Below are positions 4,576 to 5,100 of a stretch of 5,100 nt of DNA, in pieces. The stretch is from an uncultured Gemmiger sp. (lineage in GTDB: Bacteria; Bacillota; Clostridia; Oscillospirales; Ruminococcaceae). Position numbers and translations under genes: made by a program. The stretch is taken from the NCBI GenBank assembly GCA_959018215.1, contig CAUEKL010000177.1, positions 1-5,100 of the forward strand. Reading direction: 5' to 3'. The notes under the pieces were generated by a model. The model ran no database searches, had not been told where the DNA came from, and was given only the letters and a program-made list of their open reading frames with translations. The first letter of the stretch is position 1; every line of letters begins with the position of its first letter.

Positions 4576-5100
4576 ATGTCAGCCAAAACCAAGGCTTTGG
4601 GCAAGCGCCCCGGCGGCCTTTCGGACAAGGCCAGCGATGTGATCCTGGTGGTCCTCAGTGTTGTCATCATGCTGCTGGTCGCCTATCCGCTGTACTACAT
4701 TCTGGTGGCCTCCTTCTCCGACCCCTATGACGTGTACGCCGGCAAGACCTTCCTGCTGCCCAGCCAGTTCACCCTGGACGGATACGCCGCCGTCTTTTCG
4801 GACGACAGCATCCTCATCGGCTACTGGAACAGCATCAAGTACACGGTGGTGGGCACCCTCTTCTCGGTGGTCATGATCTATATCACCGCCTACCCGCTGT
4901 CCAACCCGGACCTGCCGGGCCGCAAGTTCTTCAACATCTTCTTTGTCATCACCATGTACTTCGGCGGCGGCCTGATCCCCACCTATTTGATCGTCAAGGA
5001 CACCGGCCTCATCAACACCATCTTTGCCATGTTCCTGCCCGGCGGCGTGGCGGTATCCAACATGATCATCGCCCGCAACTACTTTGAGACCAGCATTCCC
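4576..5100 (+). CDS. ABC sugar transporter permease, YtcP/LplC type (3' end cut by window)
   Basis: The first 175 residues of the second permease are present; the reading frame is still open at the window end. Membrane helices lie near residues 20-44, 87-108, 118-139 and 146-166. YPLYYILVASFSDP (37-50), NSIKYTVVGTLFSV (85-98), MYFGGGLIPTYLIVK (127-141) and ARNYFETSIP (166-175) are hallmarks of the YtcP-like permeases that pair with LplB-type proteins. The EAA loop should follow the last visible residue almost directly and is therefore not seen. The ATG follows AAGGAGG (4561-4567), which begins on the last base of the preceding stop codon, by 8 bases; the 14-bp gap implies co-transcription. 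An extracellular lipoprotein sugar-binding protein usually follows in such operons and would be expected past the window end. Family length is about 290-310 residues, so roughly 40 percent is missing. Confidence 0.92.
   Translation, partial: MSAKTKALGKRPGGLSDKASDVILVVLSVVIMLLVAYPLYYILVASFSDPYDVYAGKTFLLPSQFTLDGYAAVFSDDSILIGYWNSIKYTVVGTLFSVVMIYITAYPLSNPDLPGRKFFNIFFVITMYFGGGLIPTYLIVKDTGLINTIFAMFLPGGVAVSNMIIARNYFETSIP

Noticed and set aside
3491..4576. Minus-strand open frame of 361 codons opposite the LplB-type permease
   Set aside because: It is the complement of an intact permease with helices and EAA loop; the Asp/Gln/His-rich translation is typical of a shadow.

Overview
The window looks like a carbohydrate-utilisation locus from a GC-rich Gram-positive of the class Clostridia. 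An Oscillospiraceae/Ruminococcaceae gut commensal (Faecalibacterium- or Subdoligranulum-like) is my best guess, but that is inference. The signs are strong AAGGAGG ribosome-binding sites, GC-rich coding regions set against AT-rich intergenic DNA, a DUF624/YesL-type membrane protein (a largely Firmicutes family) and paired LplB/YtcP-type ABC permeases. There is no RNA gene, CRISPR array, insertion sequence or phage gene.

Layout: two divergent transcription units leave a 412-bp intergenic region (3175-3586). Leftward (minus strand) runs a three-gene operon: a LacI-family repressor (2170-3174), a DUF624/YesL-like membrane protein (1369-2163) and a PfkB-family fructokinase, scrK (377-1327). It ends in a strong intrinsic terminator (292-334). 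Rightward (plus strand) run two ABC sugar-transporter permeases: an LplB-type one (3587-4561) and a YtcP/LplC-type one (4576 to the window end, truncated). Bases 1-291 hold no convincing gene. They carry a possible leftward promoter with a perfect 12-bp palindrome at its -35, leading out of the window.

Working together (inference): the permeases, with a binding protein and ATPase not seen here, would import an oligosaccharide. Intracellular hydrolysis, probably by a glycosidase outside the window, would release fructose, which ScrK phosphorylates to fructose-6-phosphate. The LacI protein would sense the sugar and repress the transport promoter through an operator cluster with a central CG placed just downstream of -10. 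A sucrose or fructo-oligosaccharide substrate is the simplest reading, resting mainly on the fructokinase.

The most notable unexplained structure is regulatory. A TTCAYGAAA motif occurs as a pair at both divergent promoters, with exactly 21 bp between copies in each pair. At the repressor's own promoter a third, degenerate copy extends the phased array. The gene content is otherwise conventional, and I see no evidence for a new kind of system.
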